Assembly: GCF_012939995.1 (NCBI RefSeq)
Contig: NZ_SPMZ01000032.1
Location: 1 to 33,863 of the forward strand
Length of the DNA stretch: 33,863 nucleotides
Source of the DNA: Candidatus Competibacter phosphatis
GTDB taxonomy: Bacteria > Pseudomonadota > Gammaproteobacteria > Competibacterales > Competibacteraceae
Reading direction: 5' to 3'
A model generated the notes under the pieces. It had not been told where the DNA came from, ran no database searches, and was given only the letters and a program-made list of their open reading frames with translations. The position numbers were made by a program, and so were the translations under genes. This document shows, piece after piece, positions 1-8,159 of the stretch; position 1 is the stretch's first letter; each line of letters begins with the position of its first letter.

Positions 1-204
1 ATCTTTAGGCAAATACCGCCATTGACAACCCGTCTTGTTCAGGTAAAAAATGGTCATTTATCACTTCGCGGAGATCGACTTTACGGGGCCGACCTTAGTC
101 GTATAAGGATCGGCTTTTTTTAAAATCGGCTCCAAGATTTCCCATTCTTCATCTGTCAAATCACTGGGATACCTCTTACCAGGAATTTCTTTTGGCCAAG
201 CCAT
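1..204 (-). pseudogene. IS5-family transposase remnant (N-terminal part, frameshifted)
   Basis: Read on the minus strand from the ATG at 204, the translation opens MAWPKEIPGKRYPSDLTDEE, the typical beginning of IS5-group transposases with a DUF4096-type N-terminal domain. The first frame stops near position 61. Homology then continues in a second frame (RPRKVDLREVIN) and a third (TIFYLNKTGCQWRYLPKD), so at least two indels break the gene. The DDE catalytic part would lie left of the window, so completeness there is unknown. The stretch is far more AT-rich than its surroundings, which fits a foreign element. It lies directly upstream of a truncated integrase. Confidence 0.75.
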
Positions 205-299
205 GCAGCACCTCGAATAGAATCTCTGAAATTAAAATAATCGCCGGATTTTGGCTTATTTTATCAAAAATACTATAATAATATCAATGTGTTAGTTTT
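205..299. other. AT-rich spacer, probable IS end
   Basis: This short, very AT-rich segment separates the IS5-type transposase start from the integrase stub. It probably contains the transposase promoter and the terminal inverted repeat of the insertion sequence. The matching end is outside the window, so the exact boundary cannot be placed. Confidence 0.35.
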
Positions 300-611
300 T
301 TGTACAGCTTCTTAACTTCGACCAACTGCTGGCCTACCAAGGACTCTAGCGTTGAACAGCCCTGGATGGTGTTCGGCGGGGTGAAGGACGTGAAGCGCGG
401 TTTTACCCATGCCTGCCAGATGGCCGGCATCGAGGATTTTCGGTTTCACGATCTACGGCACACCTTCGCGAGCTGGCTCATGCAAGCCGGCGCGGCATTG
501 GTGGAAGTGCGGGATTTACTGGGGCACGCCAGCATCGAGATGACCGAACGCTATGCGCATCTGGCGCCCGAACGCTTGCGCGGGGCGGTGGCGAGGCTGG
601 ATTGGGCCTGA
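300..611 (+). pseudogene. Tyrosine recombinase/phage integrase, C-terminal fragment
   Basis: The last ~85 residues match the C-terminal catalytic core of tyrosine recombinases. They contain HDLRHTFASWL (the H-x-x-R/H box), then LLGHASIEMTERYAHL with the nucleophilic Tyr. The SAM-like core-binding domain and the first catalytic Arg, roughly the first 300 residues of a normal integrase, are missing. Recognisable homology begins only near position 350, next to the AT-rich IS remnant, so the IS insertion or a linked deletion probably removed the 5' part. The gene points at the 3' end of tRNA-Arg(CCG), the usual place for an integrase whose element uses that tRNA as attachment site. It is not expected to be active. 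Confidence 0.8.
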
Positions 612-613
612 AA

Positions 614-652
614 TGTCCTGTCCTGTCCGCTCCTGTCCCTTCCTGTCCACTC
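614..652 (+). repeat. Short degenerate TGTCC repeat
   Basis: Five TGTCC cores, mostly as TCCTGTCC, lie in about 40 bases just after the integrase stop and before the tRNA 3' end. Short repeats between an integrase gene and its attachment core can be arm-type binding sites. Here the function is only inferred, and the tract may be simple low-complexity sequence. Confidence 0.35.
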
Positions 653-698
653 CCAGGGCCGAAGGGCTTACAAAAACGAGGCTAAGTGCTTGAAAAGA

Positions 699-775
699 TG
701 GCGCGCCCGGCGAGACTTGAACTCACGACCTTCGGCTCCGGAGGCCGACGCTCTATCCAACTGAGCTACGGGCGC
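699..775 (-). tRNA. tRNA-Arg (anticodon CCG)
   Basis: The minus strand folds into a full cloverleaf. The acceptor stem is GCGCCCG/CGGGCGC, the D arm carries GCTCAGTTGGATAGAGC, the anticodon stem is TCGGC/GCCGA with loop CTCCGGA (anticodon CCG, reading CGG), and the T loop is TTCAAGT. A discriminator G and an encoded CCA (699-701) complete the 3' end. That end faces the integrase stub, so the gene is the likely attachment site of the lost element and remains intact. Confidence 0.95.
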
Positions 776-1112
776 GCGGGGGATGGAAGAGCGTTAAGAT
801 ACCCCGATTGCGCGCTTCCGTCTAGTGCCGGCGACGGTTTGCGGTACTCGATCGACGCTTCGCAACGCTAGCGCTCTCCGCCTCTCCGTCAGCCAACGAC
901 AAAGTACCGGTTTCCAGGCAATTCCAAATAACATTATAATCGGCATGCTTAGCCGTGCCCGAACCACAAGATAACAAGCCCAAACCAAAACCTTCCCACC
1001 AACGGTGCTCCCGCGAAGACTCACACCTGACAACGGGTGACCGGTCGAATCGAGTCTGCCGCAACGTAGCCGGGGATGTGCAGGTTGACCATGCGTTCAA
1101 TGAGGTGAGAGT
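776..1112. other. Intergenic region with candidate promoter
   Basis: No convincing gene lies in these ~340 bases. The only signal seen is a possible sigma-70 promoter on the plus strand, annotated separately at 911-940. Confidence 0.5.
911..940 (+). promoter_or_regulatory. Candidate sigma-70 promoter for the cytochrome c gene
   Basis: A perfect -10 hexamer TATAAT (935-940) follows a -35-like TTTCCA (911-916; four of six consensus bases) after 18 bp. Transcription would start near 947, leaving a leader of about 165 bases before the GTG start of the cytochrome gene. Seen by eye only. Confidence 0.35.
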
Positions 1113-1706
1113 GTGAACCCGCAAGTCGATAAATCCGTTGTCACCACGACCGTCACCCTGATTGCGGCATTAGTGTTGCTAGCAGTCGTGTTGTTCATGG
1201 CTGCTTCCCTCATCAGTGTGGTCGATAACATCGCCCCCGATGACGGTTCGCGAAAGCAATCTGCCGTGCTCGAACGCATCAAGCCGATCGCACGGGTCTC
1301 CTTCGAACAACCCAAACCGGTGGTTGCGGTACAGTTGTCCGCCAAGCAGGTCTACGACAAGGTCTGCGCGGCTTGCCATGCCACCGGCACGCTGGGTGCT
1401 CCCAAAGTCGGCGAAAAGGCACAGTGGGAACCCCGCTTTGCGCAGGGTCTCGATACGCTGGCAACTCATGCCACCAACGGCATCCGCGCCATGCCCGCCA
1501 AGGGTGGCGACCCCTCGCTGACCGAAGCCAATCTTAAGGACGCCATCGTTTATATGCTGGAAGAGACAGGGATCAAGGCCGGAGCTGCTCCCGCCGCCGC
1601 CGAAGCTGCTCCCGCCGCTGCTCCCGCCGCCGAAGCCGCGCCTGCCGCTGCTCCTTCGACAAGCCCCGCTTCAACATCCACCACCAAAACAGGCCCGGTA
1701 CCCTAA
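1113..1706 (+). CDS. Membrane-anchored cytochrome c5-family protein
   Basis: This 197-residue class I c-type cytochrome probably shuttles electrons in the periplasm, anchored to the inner membrane. Residues ~12-37 form one hydrophobic helix. The heme-binding motif CAACH is at residues 85-89 and Met127 (in IRAMPAKGG) is the likely axial ligand, as in cytochrome c5 proteins. After the heme domain, residues ~153-185 are a low-complexity Ala/Pro/Glu tail with repeated AEAAPAAAP units, then a Ser/Thr-rich end. The start is GTG at 1113, preceded by a purine-rich GAGGTGAG. The gene is monocistronic, ending at a strong intrinsic terminator 39 bases downstream. The electron partner is not identifiable here. 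Confidence 0.88.
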   Translation: MNPQVDKSVVTTTVTLIAALVLLAVVLFMAASLISVVDNIAPDDGSRKQSAVLERIKPIARVSFEQPKPVVAVQLSAKQVYDKVCAACHATGTLGAPKVGEKAQWEPRFAQGLDTLATHATNGIRAMPAKGGDPSLTEANLKDAIVYMLEETGIKAGAAPAAAEAAPAAAPAAEAAPAAAPSTSPASTSTTKTGPVP

Positions 1707-1744
1707 GCCAAATAATCCGCCACGCTTCGGCATCATTCCGATGC

Positions 1745-1779
1745 AAGGGCCATCCTATTGGGATGGCCCTTAATTTTTT
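1745..1779 (+). terminator. Intrinsic terminator after the cytochrome c gene
   Basis: A perfect 11-bp stem (AAGGGCCATCC / GGATGGCCCTT, loop TATTG) is followed by AA and six T residues (1774-1779). This is a textbook rho-independent terminator. It also argues that the downstream ABC transporter starts at the ATG at 1794 rather than at the in-frame TTG at 1758, which lies inside the hairpin. Confidence 0.9.
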
Positions 1780-1793
1780 CAGACGAACCCGTC

Positions 1794-3617
1794 ATGCGTC
1801 CCGATATCCGCTATACCGAATCCCCGCATCGCGAGCGTCACCGCGACTGGGCCAATCTTCGTGCCCTGTTGCCGTACCTCTGGGAGTATCGCGGTCGGGT
1901 GTTGGCGGCGCTCGGTTGTCTGATCTTGGCCAAGGTGGCCAATATCGGCGTGCCGCTGGTGCTCAAGCAGATCGTGGACAGTATCGACGGCAACCGCCAA
2001 GCCATGGTGGTGCTGCCGGTGACTCTCCTATTGGCTTATGGCGCGCTGAAGCTGGGCAATGCGCTGTTTAGCGAGCTGCGCGACGTGCTGTTCGCCCGGG
2101 TGCGTTACCGGGCCATGCGCCGATTGACCCTGCGGACTCTGGAGCATTTGCACAATTTGTCATTGCGGTTCCATCTGGAGCGCAAGACCGGCGCGATCAG
2201 CCGCGATCTGGAGCGGGGCGCGCGCAGCCTGAGTACCTTGCTGAATTATCTGGCCTTCAGCATCCTGCCGGTGGTGGTGGAATTCCTGCTGGCGGCGGCG
2301 TTGCTGCTGAGTGGCTATCCGCCGATTTTCACCCTGATCGTTTTTGGTAGCGTCGCCGCCTACGTCGCCTTCACCCTGGCGATCTCCAACTGGCGGATGG
2401 AGCATCGCCATCTCATGAATCGCCTGGAATCGCAAGCCGGCAACGAGGCGCTCGATAGTCTGATCAACTACGAAACGGTCAAGTATTTCGGCAACGAAAG
2501 TTGGGAACTGCGGCGCTGCGACTCGACCTTGGCGGGTTGGGAAAACAGCGCCGTCCTTAGTCAGACTTCAATGTCGGTACTCAATTTCGGGCAGGGCGCG
2601 ATCATCGCCATTGGCGTCACCTTGATCCTGTTTGTCGCCGCCGGGCAGGTTGCCGCCGGGCGGATGACGCTAGGCGATCTGGTGCTGGTCAACGCCCTGC
2701 TGTTGCAACTGTTCATCCCGCTGAATTTTCTCGGCATCGTCTACCGGCAAATCAAGTACGCCCTGGCCGACATGGACGATCTGGTGCGCTTGTTCGAGCG
2801 CACGCCGGAAATCCGCGATGCCCCCGCCGCGATCAACTTGACCGTCACACGGGGCGAACTGCGGTTCGAGCAGGTGGATTTCAGCTATCAATCCGACCGA
2901 CAGATTTTATTCGACGTGAGCTTTACCGTGCCGCCGGGTCACAAGCTGGCGGTGGTCGGCGCCAGCGGGGCCGGTAAATCCACGCTGGCGCGGTTGCTGT
3001 TCCGCTTTTACGACGTAACCAGCGGGCGCATCCTGATCGACGGTCAGGATATTCGTGACGTGACTCAGTACAGCGTGCGCGCGGCCATCGGCATCGTGCC
3101 GCAGGATACGGTGCTGTTCAACGATACGCTGTATTACAATCTGGCTTACGCCCGACCCGACGCCAGCCGCGAGGAGATCGCCGCCGCTGCCCGGATGGTG
3201 CAGTTGCACGACTTCATCGCCGCGCTGCCGGCTGGTTACGATACCGTGGTCGGCGAGCGCGGCCTGAAACTGTCGGGTGGCGAGAAGCAGCGGGTGGCGA
3301 TCGCCCGGACCATCCTCAAACGACCGCGCATTTTGATCTTCGACGAAGCAACCTCGGCGCTGGACAGCAAATCCGAACGCGCGATCCTGCAAGCCTTGCG
3401 CGCGGTGGCCGCCGATCATACCACCCTGGTCATCGCCCACCGGCTGTCCACCATCGTCGATGCCGACCAGATTCTGGTGTTGGAGCACGGCCGGGTACGG
3501 GAGCAGGGCACACATCGAGACCTGCTGCAACAGGATGGGCTGTACGCCCAGATGTGGACCTTGCAGCAGCGGGAGCAGGAAACCCAGGAGGAGGAGCGGT
3601 TGCTGGGCCTGGTTTGA
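1794..3617 (+). CDS. Atm1/HMT1-type ABC transporter (fused permease and ATPase)
   Basis: This 607-residue half-transporter has an N-terminal six-helix exporter domain (residues ~25-330) and a C-terminal nucleotide-binding domain. Visible motifs are Walker A GASGAGKSTL (~389), a Q-loop in IVPQDTVLF, signature LSGGEKQR (~493), Walker B ILIFDEA (~514) and the H-loop in VIAHRLST (~549). The membrane-domain segments ALDSLINYETVKYFGNE and IKYALADMDDL are hallmarks of the Atm1/ABCB7 branch. Those proteins export glutathione-linked sulfur or metal compounds, supporting Fe-S or heavy-metal homeostasis. It should act as an inner-membrane homodimer. The start at 1794 is chosen because the earlier in-frame TTG falls within the upstream terminator. 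The gene converges on a small minus-strand gene two bases away. Confidence 0.93.
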   Translation: MRPDIRYTESPHRERHRDWANLRALLPYLWEYRGRVLAALGCLILAKVANIGVPLVLKQIVDSIDGNRQAMVVLPVTLLLAYGALKLGNALFSELRDVLFARVRYRAMRRLTLRTLEHLHNLSLRFHLERKTGAISRDLERGARSLSTLLNYLAFSILPVVVEFLLAAALLLSGYPPIFTLIVFGSVAAYVAFTLAISNWRMEHRHLMNRLESQAGNEALDSLINYETVKYFGNESWELRRCDSTLAGWENSAVLSQTSMSVLNFGQGAIIAIGVTLILFVAAGQVAAGRMTLGDLVLVNALLLQLFIPLNFLGIVYRQIKYALADMDDLVRLFERTPEIRDAPAAINLTVTRGELRFEQVDFSYQSDRQILFDVSFTVPPGHKLAVVGASGAGKSTLARLLFRFYDVTSGRILIDGQDIRDVTQYSVRAAIGIVPQDTVLFNDTLYYNLAYARPDASREEIAAAARMVQLHDFIAALPAGYDTVVGERGLKLSGGEKQRVAIARTILKRPRILIFDEATSALDSKSERAILQALRAVAADHTTLVIAHRLSTIVDADQILVLEHGRVREQGTHRDLLQQDGLYAQMWTLQQREQETQEEERLLGLV

Positions 3618-3619
3618 GT

Positions 3620-3868
3620 TTACTCGTCGTCCCAGCCATCCGTGCCGAAGGTCAACAACACGCGCTCCGTTTCGCTCAGCACCACCAGGGCGCCAGCCTG
3701 TTGGCGTTGCAGCCACACCAGACGTTCGTGATGTTCGCTGCGTTGCTCGTCATCGATTTCCACCGCTTCATGCAGAATCGCCGTCAGTTCCGCGACCGCT
3801 TCTTCCAGTTCCTCCAACTCGTCCAGCAACTCTCGTCGCCGGAGCCGTAAATCGTGGAATGTGGCCAT
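3620..3868 (-). CDS. Small coiled-coil hypothetical protein
   Basis: This 82-residue protein opens MATFHDLRLRRRELLDELEE and has a heptad-like, Leu/Glu-rich helix over residues ~5-45, suggesting a coiled coil. There is no signal peptide or membrane segment. The ATG at 3868 is preferred over an ATG nine codons upstream because GGAGAAGG sits just before it. It lies upstream of nothing on its strand except the convergent ABC transporter, and downstream of the GspF-like gene (40-bp gap), so the two may be co-transcribed. I do not recognise a family. Confidence 0.6.
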   Translation of the reverse strand: MATFHDLRLRRRELLDELEELEEAVAELTAILHEAVEIDDEQRSEHHERLVWLQRQQAGALVVLSETERVLLTFGTDGWDDE

Positions 3869-3908
3869 CGCCTTCTCCCGGAAAAACCGCCTCAATCGTG
3901 AAACCGTT

Positions 3909-4880
3909 CTATAACGGTCTCGTCATTCCCGAAAAACCGCTCACGATTCCCATGATCATGAACCCCGCCACCGCCGCGTAAAGCAGTCGGGGCGCCCATT
4001 CCGCCAGCGTATCCCATTGCAGTTCCAGCCGGGCATCCCACTGGCGGAGTTGGTGACGAATGACGTCGTCCAACCGGCCCGCCGCCTCGCCGCTGGCGAA
4101 CAAGGCCGTCGCGCCAGCATCGTCGACCACGCCGTAACGATGCAAGGTTTCGGCGATCCCTGACCGGTTGTCGGCCAGCGCCGCCGCCGCACCCGCGAAT
4201 CGGGCGCGCAATAGCGGATCGGCGACGCTCTTGCCGGCCAATGGCAGCGCCTCCAAAATCGGCACGCCGGATTCCAGTAACAGCAGCAGGCTGAACAGCC
4301 CATCGCGTCGTTGCTGCCGGGCCAGCAATCCGCCGAGGATTGGGATGACTCGCAGCAACTTGGACCCCGTCGCGCTGGTTTCTTCACGGGCCAGTTGTTG
4401 GCGATAGGCGAACGCGAGAAAGCGTAGTCCGCTGAATAGCAACAGCGGCGGTGCGATGGCGCGCAACAGATAACCGCCCGCGCCGATGGTGCCTTGGAAC
4501 AGCGCCGGAAAGGGTGCGACGAAGCTGGCCAGCGTCAGCATCAGGAAGGGGAACACCAGCCGCGACTTCAAGCGGCCAAACAACTGGGCGCGGCTGGCGT
4601 AATGTTCGCTCAGACGTTTGTAGAGGGATTCCAGCCGCCCACCCGTTGCCGCCGCGCGCACCAGCCGCGTTTCCCAGGGTAGCCACAGGCCGCTGTTTTG
4701 CCCCGCTTTCGCCAGATCCGTGCCCTTGGCGAGCGCGGCGGTTTGCGCCAAGGCTTGCCGTGCATCGGCGGGCAAATCGCGCCCAATCATGGCGAAGGCT
4801 TGCGCGGGCAAAATACCCGCATGTTCCATCGTCGCCAGTTGCGAGAACAGTTGGGAGCGTTGGCGGGAGGTGAGTAGCAT
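3909..4880 (-). CDS. Type II secretion/type IV pilus inner-membrane platform protein (GspF/PilC-like)
   Basis: At 323 residues this protein has the duplicated T2SF architecture. A first cytoplasmic helical domain (~5-105, QLATMEHAGILPAQAF) is followed by two hydrophobic segments (~108-155). A second copy (~185-290; LFSLLLLLESGVPILEALPL, then GEAAGRLDDV) ends in a C-terminal membrane helix (~298-318). Canonical GspF/PilC proteins are nearer 400 residues, so this one has a short N-terminus. No ATPase, pilin or other secretion gene is nearby, so it is an orphan. It may serve a pilus system encoded elsewhere or be a diverged paralogue. No clear Shine-Dalgarno sequence precedes the ATG at 4880. 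Confidence 0.8.
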   Translation of the reverse strand: MLLTSRQRSQLFSQLATMEHAGILPAQAFAMIGRDLPADARQALAQTAALAKGTDLAKAGQNSGLWLPWETRLVRAAATGGRLESLYKRLSEHYASRAQLFGRLKSRLVFPFLMLTLASFVAPFPALFQGTIGAGGYLLRAIAPPLLLFSGLRFLAFAYRQQLAREETSATGSKLLRVIPILGGLLARQQRRDGLFSLLLLLESGVPILEALPLAGKSVADPLLRARFAGAAAALADNRSGIAETLHRYGVVDDAGATALFASGEAAGRLDDVIRHQLRQWDARLELQWDTLAEWAPRLLYAAVAGFMIMGIVSGFSGMTRPL

Positions 4881-5079
4881 GAGGATGGTCTGGGCGTAGC
4901 CTTACTGTTTTAGAGTGATTATTCGGTTTCAGGGATTCAGATATGGGATTTTTTAGTGATCTCCCAACTTTGTATTGTTGCCGTTTCGCATTCCACACTC
5001 AATCCACGCACCCGCCACATCAAGTCCCCACACCCGATCGCTAATCTGTCCGCACCTTCAGCCAATCAGAGATGTTGCC

Positions 5080-7083
5080 ATGAAACGGGGACTGTTTTTC
5101 CTGCTGGCCTTTGTGCTGTTTTTATCCGCCACGTATGCCTTTGCCGAGGATGATTGCGGCGATTGCGACCGCAGCCTTGCGCCGCGTTTGTGGGTTCCGG
5201 ATGGTGATCCGGCCATCGATCGGCTACCGCTGAAATCCAGCAAAGCCGACATCGTCATCGACGGACCCATCGCGCGGGTAACGGTGACACAGCGCTACGG
5301 CAACGCGGGCCAGCGGCCGATCAATGCGCGCTATGTGTTCCCTGGCTCGACCCGCGCGGCGGTGCAGGGCCTGACCATGAAGATCGGCCCGCGCACCATC
5401 CGGGCGAAGATCAAGGAGAAGGAAGAGGCGAAGAAGATCTTCGAAGCAGCGAAGCAGGAAGGCAAGCACGCTGCCCTGCTCGACCAGAAGCGCCCCAACG
5501 TGTTCATGATGGATGTCGCCAACATCATGCCGAGCGATGAGGTGGAGCTGACGCTGCAATACAGCGAACTGCTGGTGCCGGATCAGGGCGTGTACGAACT
5601 GGTGTACCCGACCGTGGTCGGCCCTCGGTACGGCGGCGATCCGGTGGCGTTGGCGCGGGATGCCGAGTGGGTGGCCAACCCTTATGTCAAAGACAAGGCC
5701 GATGGCGGCAACTCGGCACTCGTCGAAACCGGTATTCAGGTGCATCTTGCCAGCCCGATCCCGGTCAGCGACCTGCGTTCGGTACAGCACAAGATCGCCA
5801 CGAACTGGCTCGACGACACGCGGGTCGAGGTCGGCCTCGACGCCTCTGAACGTGACGCCGGCAATCGCGACTTCATCCTGCGCTTCCGCCTGCAGGGTGA
5901 GCAGATCAACTCGGGCCTGATGACCTATGAGTGGAACGGTGAGCACTATTTCCTGATAATGGCCCAGCCGCCCAAGCGTGTCGCGGCCGAGCAGGTGATG
6001 AAGCGCGAGTACCTGTTTGTGGTGGACGTGTCCGGCTCGATGCATGGCTTTCCGCTCGACACCGCGCGTGAAGTGATGTTCGAATTGCTGAGCAAGCTGC
6101 GCCCGGAGGAAAGCTTCAACATCCTGTTCTTCTCCGGCGGTTCCACCGTGCTGTCACCATCGCCCTTGCCGGCCACGCCGGCCAATCTGCAACGCGCCAT
6201 GGACATGATGAAGGCCTACGACGGTGGCGGCGGAACCGAGCTGGTGCCGGCCCTGAAAACGGCTTTCGGCATGCCGCGCACCCCGGATGCCGCGCGCAGC
6301 ATCGCGGTGGTCACTGACGGCTATATCAGCGCCGAGCGCGAGGCCTACGACTTGATCCGGCGAAACCTGAACGCAACCAACCTGTTCGCCTTCGGCATCG
6401 GCTCGTCGGTGAACCGTTACCTGATCGAGAGCATGGCCCATGCTGGCGAGGGCGAACCCTTCGTCATCACCGGCTCGAACGAGGCGGCCGGTGTCGGCGA
6501 ACGCTTCCGCCGCTATGTCGAAGCGCCGCTCATGAGCCGCATCAAGGCGCAGGGCAAAGGCGTGGAGCTGTATGACATGGAGCCGGCCGAGATTCCGGTG
6601 ATGCTGGCCGAGCGGCCCATCGTGGTGTTCGGCAAGTACCGCCAGGCCCAGGCCGGCGCGGCGATTGAGCTGACCGGCGCCACTGCCCAGGATGATTACC
6701 GCGCAAGCCTGTCGCTCGCTGACGAAGGCCGCCGTAATCCAGCCGAACTGTTACCCATCCTGTGGGCGCGGCAACGGCTGATGCGTCTGTCCGACAGACA
6801 AGGTAACGATGCCGAACTGAACCGTGACGCCATCGTCGATCTCGGCCTGCGCTACTCGCTGCTGACCCAATACACCTCCTTCGTTGCGGTCGACGAAACC
6901 GTGGTTAACCATGACGCCGGTGCCACCGACGTGAAGCAGCCCCTACCGCTGCCCCAGGGTGTTTCGGAACTGGCATTGGCGCGACCGGTGCCGGAGCCGG
7001 AACTGGGTTGGCTGATGCTTCTGCTGATCGGTCTGTTCAGTGGCGAATGCTTGATCCGGAGGCGTGACCATGGCCGGCGCTGA
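5080..7083 (+). CDS. VIT and VWA domain protein with PEP-CTERM-like sorting signal
   Basis: This 667-residue exported protein starts with a signal peptide (MKRGLFFLLAFVLFLSATYAFA). A VIT domain (~48-165, as in inter-alpha-trypsin inhibitor heavy chains) is followed by a von Willebrand A domain whose MIDAS motif DVSGSM is near residue 316. The C-terminus is tripartite: PVPEPE (~636-641), a hydrophobic helix (LGWLMLLLIGLFSGECL), then RRRDHGRR. That is the layout of a PEP-CTERM/exosortase sorting signal. The next gene, overlapping by 14 bases, encodes an exosortase, so the pair is very likely substrate and processing enzyme. An ATG 35 codons upstream is in frame, but only the start at 5080 places the signal peptide at the N-terminus. 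The VWA domain suggests metal-dependent protein or surface contacts; the biological role is unknown. Confidence 0.88.
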   Translation: MKRGLFFLLAFVLFLSATYAFAEDDCGDCDRSLAPRLWVPDGDPAIDRLPLKSSKADIVIDGPIARVTVTQRYGNAGQRPINARYVFPGSTRAAVQGLTMKIGPRTIRAKIKEKEEAKKIFEAAKQEGKHAALLDQKRPNVFMMDVANIMPSDEVELTLQYSELLVPDQGVYELVYPTVVGPRYGGDPVALARDAEWVANPYVKDKADGGNSALVETGIQVHLASPIPVSDLRSVQHKIATNWLDDTRVEVGLDASERDAGNRDFILRFRLQGEQINSGLMTYEWNGEHYFLIMAQPPKRVAAEQVMKREYLFVVDVSGSMHGFPLDTAREVMFELLSKLRPEESFNILFFSGGSTVLSPSPLPATPANLQRAMDMMKAYDGGGGTELVPALKTAFGMPRTPDAARSIAVVTDGYISAEREAYDLIRRNLNATNLFAFGIGSSVNRYLIESMAHAGEGEPFVITGSNEAAGVGERFRRYVEAPLMSRIKAQGKGVELYDMEPAEIPVMLAERPIVVFGKYRQAQAGAAIELTGATAQDDYRASLSLADEGRRNPAELLPILWARQRLMRLSDRQGNDAELNRDAIVDLGLRYSLLTQYTSFVAVDETVVNHDAGATDVKQPLPLPQGVSELALARPVPEPELGWLMLLLIGLFSGECLIRRRDHGRR

Positions 7084-7897
7084 AAGAGTAGCTCGGCCCG
7101 GCCGCGCCTTCGGCTGGCGCGCGTGGAGTCTGGTCTTGCTGCTGGCCCTGGCGTTCAAGGCCGGTTATTCAGCGGCGGCGGCGGAGCAATTGCAATGGTT
7201 ACTCCGGCCGCTGGCCGGCCTGCTCAACGCCACCGGTTTGTTCAATTTCATGCCGGTGGCGGGCGGTGAATGGCTGGACGCTGGCCACGATCTGATCATC
7301 GTCAAAGCCTGCGCGGGCGGCAACTTCCTGATCGCCGCGTGGTTGGGCTGGCTGTGGCGCGGGCGCACGCGGCCCTTTGGACCGATGCTGGCGCTGGGCG
7401 CCTTCGCCGCTGCGTGGCTGACCACGCTGCTGGCCAACGCCGCGCGCATCGTCCTGATCGGCTATGGCCAGGACGACCTGGCGCAGCTCACGGGATTGTC
7501 CGATGCCGATAGCCACCGGCTGATCGGCATCGGCGTCTACTTCGGCGCCCTGCTGCTGCAACTGCAAGGAACGGGAACCACACTGGCCGCGCCGGCGATC
7601 TATCTGGGCGTCACCCTATTTGCGCCTCTGCTGAATGCCTGGCTAACCGGGCGAATCGGCATCGACATGACGCATGCGCTGTGGTTGGTCGGCGTGCCGC
7701 TGGCCACATTGCTGGCTGCATTGCTGTTCTCTCGGGTCAGTTCTGGCGGTTGGCGACTCAGCCGCGCGACCGAGACAGCGGGTCTACTTCGTCGGCGCCA
7801 TCACGCATGCACAAAATCTGGCTCTAATGACATGGACGCGCCTACCGGTTGGGGCATCGCGGTACCAAACTGGGAAGGCGTTATTAACCCTGAATGA
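7070..7897 (+). CDS. Exosortase-family enzyme (XrtK-like), dedicated to the VIT/VWA protein
   Basis: This polytopic membrane protein of ~275 residues carries the three conserved exosortase features in order: a Cys in KACAGGNFL, an Arg in NAARIVLIG and a His in DADSHRLIGIG. It should cleave and re-anchor proteins with PEP-CTERM-like tails at the outer face of the inner membrane. Its small size and VIT/VWA partner resemble exosortase K; that subtype call is from memory. The ATG at 7070 has CGGAGG seven bases upstream, better than the GTG at 7064. The final ~45 residues (after LLFSR) are not hydrophobic and run up to an IS110 remnant, so the original C-terminus may have been replaced by IS-derived sequence. 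Confidence 0.83.
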   Translation: MAGAERVARPGRAFGWRAWSLVLLLALAFKAGYSAAAAEQLQWLLRPLAGLLNATGLFNFMPVAGGEWLDAGHDLIIVKACAGGNFLIAAWLGWLWRGRTRPFGPMLALGAFAAAWLTTLLANAARIVLIGYGQDDLAQLTGLSDADSHRLIGIGVYFGALLLQLQGTGTTLAAPAIYLGVTLFAPLLNAWLTGRIGIDMTHALWLVGVPLATLLAALLFSRVSSGGWRLSRATETAGLLRRRHHACTKSGSNDMDAPTGWGIAVPNWEGVINPE

Positions 7898-7909
7898 GGA
7901 GGGGCGTCC

Positions 7910-8119
7910 ATGAAAGAGATTGCAGTGATCGGCCTTGATTGAGCCAAAGCTGTTTTCCAGGTCCACGGAGTGGATGCCGAGGGGAATACGGTTCTCAAGA
8001 AACGACTAACCAGGACTCGGCTGGTCCTGTTTTTCGCCCAGATGGAACCCTGCCTGGTGGCCATGGAGTCCTGTAGCGGTGCGCACCATTCGATCCACAG
8101 TACGGGTCTATCTGGCTAA
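7910..8119 (+). pseudogene. IS110-family transposase, N-terminal remnant
   Basis: From the ATG at 7910 (strong GAGGAGGGG upstream) the translation reads MKEIAVIGLD, stop, then AKAVFQVHGVDAEGNTVLKK and, further on, FFAQMEPCLVAMESCSGAHH. This is the start of an IS110/IS1111 RuvC-like DEDD transposase, including the first catalytic Asp. A TGA interrupts codon 11 (7940-7942), homology ends near 8090, and more than 250 residues are missing. The Tnp_20 (Ser-containing) domain is absent. It cannot be active. The left flank of the element may extend into the 3' end of the exosortase gene. Confidence 0.8.
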
Positions 8120-8159
8120 TCCACTTTACACATTACCCTGAACTGCGTAACTCCTATCT

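Noticed and set aside
1216..1521. Overlapping long open frames within the cytochrome c gene
   Set aside because: These are out-of-frame readings of a GC-rich gene; the CAACH-containing frame explains the region.
2907..3716. 269-codon open frame opposite the ABC transporter
   Set aside because: It mirrors the NBD coding sequence and has no domain or ribosome site; a typical antisense shadow in high-GC DNA.
3620..3895. Small coiled-coil gene as an antitoxin
   Set aside because: No toxin-like partner is adjacent and no DNA-binding motif is visible.
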